Positions 12,887-15,040 of a DNA stretch of 15,040 nucleotides are shown here, one piece after another. The position numbers were made by a program, and so were the translations under genes. Below the pieces are notes generated by a model. The model saw only the letters and a program-made list of their open reading frames with translations. It did not search any database and had not been told where the DNA came from. Position 1 is the stretch's first letter. Each line of letters begins with the position of its first letter. Origin of the DNA: Acidimicrobiia bacterium (GTDB taxonomy: Bacteria; Actinomycetota; Acidimicrobiia; Spongiisociales; SHLN01); NCBI GenBank assembly GCA_030623545.1, contig JAUXLW010000013.1, forward strand, positions 1 through 15,040, written 5' to 3'.

Positions 12887-14025
12887 GTGCCGAGGCACTC
12901 CACTAGAACGTCCACTGCTTGCTCACATTCCTCGAGGGTCGGAACCAGGGCAAGGCGAATATACCCTTCCCCGCCCTCACCGAAGGCCCGACCGGGAGAT
13001 ACCACCACTCCTTGTTCAAGCAGCTTCCTGGTTGCCTCAATATCGTCTGCAACCCCAATCCACAGGTAAAGGGCTGCGGTGGACGCAACCACCGGAAGAG
13101 CGAGCTCCTCAAACGCTTTGCGCAGCACCGCCCGTTTGGAGGCGAAAATGGCCCGCCGCTCTGCAGCATGGTCATCGTCCGACCAGGCGGCCACTGCGGC
13201 CGATTGGACAAACTCGGGTGGGGCCACGCCCGCGGTCGAGCGGAATGCCACCAATGCGGCAATCGCGTCGGCATCTCCGATGATGGCCCCGCTGCGATAG
13301 CCGGTCATCCCCGAGCGCTTGGAACAGCTGTAGAAGGCCAGGGTGCCACTCAGGTCCGACCCCGCCGCCTGAAGCACCGACCCGGGCGGATCATCCTCGT
13401 AGACGTCGACGTAACACTCGTCCGACAAGAACAAGGCCCCTTCAGATCGAGAGCGTTCGAGCAGATCCGCCAACTCACCCACAGTCGTGACCGATCCAGT
13501 GGGATTGTGTGGGGAGCAGGACCACACCATCCTGGCCCGGTCCCAGATCTCATCACTGATGTCCGAGGCCCGCAGCACGAAATCACCGTCAAGACGGATG
13601 GGATCGACAACCGCACCGGCAAATCGAGCGCCGCGTTCATAGACCGGGTATGCGGGGGTGCCGTACACAACACCCTGTCCGGCCCCCGGCTCTACGAAAG
13701 CAAACGGGGTATGGAAGATTCCCTCCTTGGATCCGGTGGTGGGAATGATCTGGGTGTCGGGATCCACAGTGACTCCCATGCGACGATGCAGATAAGCGGC
13801 GACGGCTTCTCGCAATTCCGCCAGGCCGATGGTGGTCGGGTATTGAGAGACTGCAGGGACCGCATCCCGCAGCGCCTGTCCGATGAACTCCGGCGTCGGC
13901 TCGCGGGGATCGCCGATGGCGAAATCGATCAGCGGCTTTCCCGCTTCACGCAAGGCGCGGGCGCGCATCTGGATCTCCGCCAGCGGATATCCCCCCATGG
14001 CCTCCAGGACTGGATTCACTTTCAT
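12883..14025 (-). CDS. dapC: Succinyldiaminopimelate aminotransferase
   Basis: DapC is a fold-type I PLP aminotransferase that uses glutamate to convert N-succinyl-2-amino-6-oxopimelate to N-succinyl-LL-diaminopimelate. The 380 residues show N174 in SPHNPTG, D202 and Y205 around SDECY, the Schiff-base lysine K236 in SCSKRSG, R244 in GYRSG and a C-terminal carboxylate-binding Arg in EGYIRLALVP. Class I aminotransferases are hard to tell apart by motif alone. The assignment to this substrate rests on resemblance to actinobacterial DapC and on direct coupling to dapD and dapE. It is the first gene of the minus-strand cluster. A TAACGT box six bases before the ATG and the absence of a good Shine-Dalgarno suggest leaderless transcription. 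The other plausible reading is a general aspartate/LL-diaminopimelate-type aminotransferase. Confidence 0.88.
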   Translation of the reverse strand: MKVNPVLEAMGGYPLAEIQMRARALREAGKPLIDFAIGDPREPTPEFIGQALRDAVPAVSQYPTTIGLAELREAVAAYLHRRMGVTVDPDTQIIPTTGSKEGIFHTPFAFVEPGAGQGVVYGTPAYPVYERGARFAGAVVDPIRLDGDFVLRASDISDEIWDRARMVWSCSPHNPTGSVTTVGELADLLERSRSEGALFLSDECYVDVYEDDPPGSVLQAAGSDLSGTLAFYSCSKRSGMTGYRSGAIIGDADAIAALVAFRSTAGVAPPEFVQSAAVAAWSDDDHAAERRAIFASKRAVLRKAFEELALPVVASTAALYLWIGVADDIEATRKLLEQGVVVSPGRAFGEGGEGYIRLALVPTLEECEQAVDVLVECLGT

Positions 14026-14031
14026 AAAGCC

Positions 14032-14037
14032 ACGTTA
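14032..14037 (-). promoter_or_regulatory. Candidate -10 box for leaderless dapC transcript
   Basis: On the minus strand TAACGT (TANNNT form) ends six bases before the dapC ATG. This is the spacing expected when transcription begins at the start codon, as is common in actinobacteria. No consensus -35 is visible about 17 bp upstream, which is not unusual for such promoters. Confidence 0.35.
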
Positions 14038-14065
14038 CCGGGCGAGGACGGCTCTCCGCGACGGC

Positions 14066-14076
14066 CAGCCTGGCTG
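14066..14076. promoter_or_regulatory. Dyad-symmetric site in the divergent control region
   Basis: CAGCC-T-GGCTG is a perfect 5-bp inverted repeat around one base, near the centre of the 80-bp gap between dapC and the divergent membrane protein gene. It would overlap the -35 region of the plus-strand promoter candidate. It is a plausible operator, but the regulator is unknown and chance is possible in GC-rich DNA. Confidence 0.25.
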
Positions 14077-14090
14077 CCGACCGCAGTCCG

Positions 14091-14096
14091 TATCAT
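14091..14096 (+). promoter_or_regulatory. Candidate -10 box for the divergent membrane protein gene
   Basis: TATCAT lies nine bases before the ATG at 14106, so a transcript from it would have almost no leader. A GGGGAA run directly before the ATG is too close to be a normal ribosome site. There is no clear -35. Confidence 0.3.
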
Positions 14097-14105
14097 CGTG
14101 GGGAA

Positions 14106-14507
14106 ATGAAGGCTTCTACTTACCGTCTGATCTACGTGGGGTTGGGACTCGTCCTTGTCGCCGTGGTAATTCTCACGGTGGCCTTCAGCCCGTCGGGGGA
14201 GGACGTGGCTTTGCCCGCTCCGATCGAGCGGCTCTTCCCGCGGCCGAATGACTCCGTAATTCGCCAGACCGCGGTTGAGGTGGACATGGCGCCTGGATAC
14301 GACGTGGTCCTGTTCGTAGATGGATTTCGCATCGCGCCGCCCGAGCTCACCGTCCAGACCGGCACAGGAGTCGCCACCTGGCGCCCGGGCCCCGGACGGT
14401 TCATCGAACGGTGGACCCCCGGCAGTCACAAGCTGCGAGTCGAATGGCAACGGTCGCAGGGATTGCCCGACCCGGGGGAATTCTCATGGACGTTCCGGGT
14501 GCAATGA
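14106..14507 (+). CDS. Small single-pass membrane protein with extracellular beta-type domain, unknown function
   Basis: This is a 133-residue protein I cannot assign to a named family. Residues about 8-27 (LIYVGLGLVLVAVVILTVAF) form one uncleaved membrane helix after a short basic N-terminus, so the rest should lie outside the cytoplasm. The outer part (about 40-133) alternates polar and hydrophobic residues with short Gly/Pro turns (VEVDMAPGYDVVLFVDGF, PGPGRFIERWTPGSHKL, FSWTFRV), the pattern of a small Ig-like or fibronectin-like beta sandwich. It has no Cys. It diverges from dapC across an 80-bp gap and ends 4 bp before the endonuclease IV-like gene, so the two probably share a transcript. 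The intact frame, the membrane-helix pattern and the placement support a real gene. Confidence 0.72.
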   Translation: MKASTYRLIYVGLGLVLVAVVILTVAFSPSGEDVALPAPIERLFPRPNDSVIRQTAVEVDMAPGYDVVLFVDGFRIAPPELTVQTGTGVATWRPGPGRFIERWTPGSHKLRVEWQRSQGLPDPGEFSWTFRVQ

Positions 14508-14511
14508 GCGC

Positions 14512-15040
14512 ATGAGCGTTTCCTTCGGGATCTCGAGTCTTCCTGCTGAGCATGAGGACGACCCGGCTTTCCTCGACGCACTCGCCGCCCAGGGCCACCG
14601 GGCGTTCGAGCTGGCGTTCACGAAGGGCTTCCCGTGGAAAGAGGATCGCTGCGCCTCGTTTGGGCACCTGGCGGCCGCACGGGGGATCAGCCTCTCGGTG
14701 CACGCCCCGTATTTCGCCATGCTCACCATCGACGATCCCGATCGTTATCGGAAGACCCGGGCAGCCGTCGAGCACACCATGAAACTCGGGCGACAATTGG
14801 GAGCAACGGTCGTGGTGGTCCATCCCGGGCATGATCGTGAGCGGACGTCGGAGCAGCTGCTGGCAACCGCTCTCGAAGCGATGCGGTCAATCGAGCCGAA
14901 GATCCGCGACCTGGGAGTCTCGCTCGGATTAGAGACAACAGGAAACACCAACGCCTTCGGCAACCTGGGAGATATCGCGCTGATGGCCTCGGAGTTCTCC
15001 TGGGTGCGGCCGGTGGTGGATTGGGCCCACGTCCATGCCA
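14512..15040 (+). CDS. Endonuclease IV-like TIM-barrel protein (AP endonuclease 2 family), 3' truncated
   Basis: The frame is open from the ATG at 14512 to the window end, giving 176 residues with no stop. It begins MSVSFGISSLP, a first barrel strand typical of the xylose isomerase-like/AP endonuclease family. Residues matching endonuclease IV metal ligands appear in order: H64 in SVHAPYF, H104 in VVVHPGH, E141 in GLETTGN, and D170 and H173 in VVDWAHVHA, where the D-x-x-H spacing is as in E. coli Nfo. LETTGN followed by NAFGNLGDI is also Nfo-like. Endonuclease IV cuts abasic sites in DNA base-excision repair using three metal ions. The archaeal-like VDWAHVHA variant means it could be a divergent Nfo homologue or a sugar-phosphate isomerase of the same fold, so I give no gene symbol. 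It follows the membrane protein gene by 4 bp with no strong ribosome site. The remaining ligands lie beyond the window. Confidence 0.82.
   Translation, partial: MSVSFGISSLPAEHEDDPAFLDALAAQGHRAFELAFTKGFPWKEDRCASFGHLAAARGISLSVHAPYFAMLTIDDPDRYRKTRAAVEHTMKLGRQLGATVVVVHPGHDRERTSEQLLATALEAMRSIEPKIRDLGVSLGLETTGNTNAFGNLGDIALMASEFSWVRPVVDWAHVHA

Noticed and set aside
12887..12898. GTG at 12898 as the start of dapD
   Set aside because: GGA directly abuts it with no spacing, whereas the ATG at 12886 has GGAG about 11 nt upstream and makes the ATGA overlap seen elsewhere in this window.
12919..14109. 396-residue open frame on the plus strand opposite dapC
   Set aside because: It lies antisense to a clear aminotransferase with all catalytic residues. 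Its composition is Arg/Gly/Pro-rich with no family motif, typical of shadow frames in GC-rich coding DNA.
1..15040. Mobile elements, CRISPR arrays, toxin-antitoxin, secondary-metabolite or defence genes
   Set aside because: Reading both strands showed no transposase, integrase, direct-repeat array or such gene families; the window is almost fully occupied by conserved metabolic genes.

Overview
The window is GC-rich, densely coded DNA from a bacterial chromosome, and nearly every gene can be assigned to a housekeeping family. The best guess for the host is a Gram-positive-type actinobacterium, possibly a deep, uncultivated lineage such as Acidimicrobiia. Support comes from a surface protein with an LPLTG sortase signal, DapC and DapE resembling the actinobacterial subfamilies, an actinobacterial-style 844-residue PepN without a signal peptide, and a start-proximal TANNNT box suggesting leaderless transcription. 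The lineage is an inference; there is no rRNA gene to confirm it. No tRNA, rRNA, CRISPR array, insertion sequence, prophage or defence gene was seen.

Layout. (1) Positions 1-1317, plus strand: the 3' part of pgpA (phosphatidylglycerophosphatase A), then a secreted, sortase-anchored protein with a Gly/Thr-rich repeat linker. (2) Positions 1350-5214, plus strand: a tight operon of a universal stress protein, serA, serC and a DUF1015 gene. The last three overlap their neighbours by 4 nt. SerA and SerC carry out the first two steps of phosphorylated serine biosynthesis. No serB is present, and the poorly characterised DUF1015 protein occupies the third position. (3) Positions 5211-14025, minus strand: a long co-directional run, transcribed dapC-dapD-dapE-gatC-gatA-gatB-pepN. 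It joins three consecutive steps of the succinylase branch of diaminopimelate/lysine synthesis to the tRNA-dependent amidotransferase and an M1 aminopeptidase. (4) Positions 14106-15040, plus strand, divergent from dapC: a small membrane-anchored protein of unknown function and the 5' part of an endonuclease IV-like TIM-barrel gene cut by the window edge.

There is no gene-free stretch longer than about 90 bases. The two operons converge with overlapping stop codons (5211-5214), and a 9-bp inverted repeat lies just beyond. Six start/stop junctions are 4-nt overlaps (ATGA or GTGA), so translational coupling appears to be the rule.

The points most worth a second look are the DUF1015 gene locked into the serine operon, the unusual cofactor-pocket residues of SerA, a DapD that looks Bacteroidota-like between actinobacterial-like DapC and DapE, and the compact divergent control region at 14026-14105. 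I did not find convincing evidence of a wholly new system.
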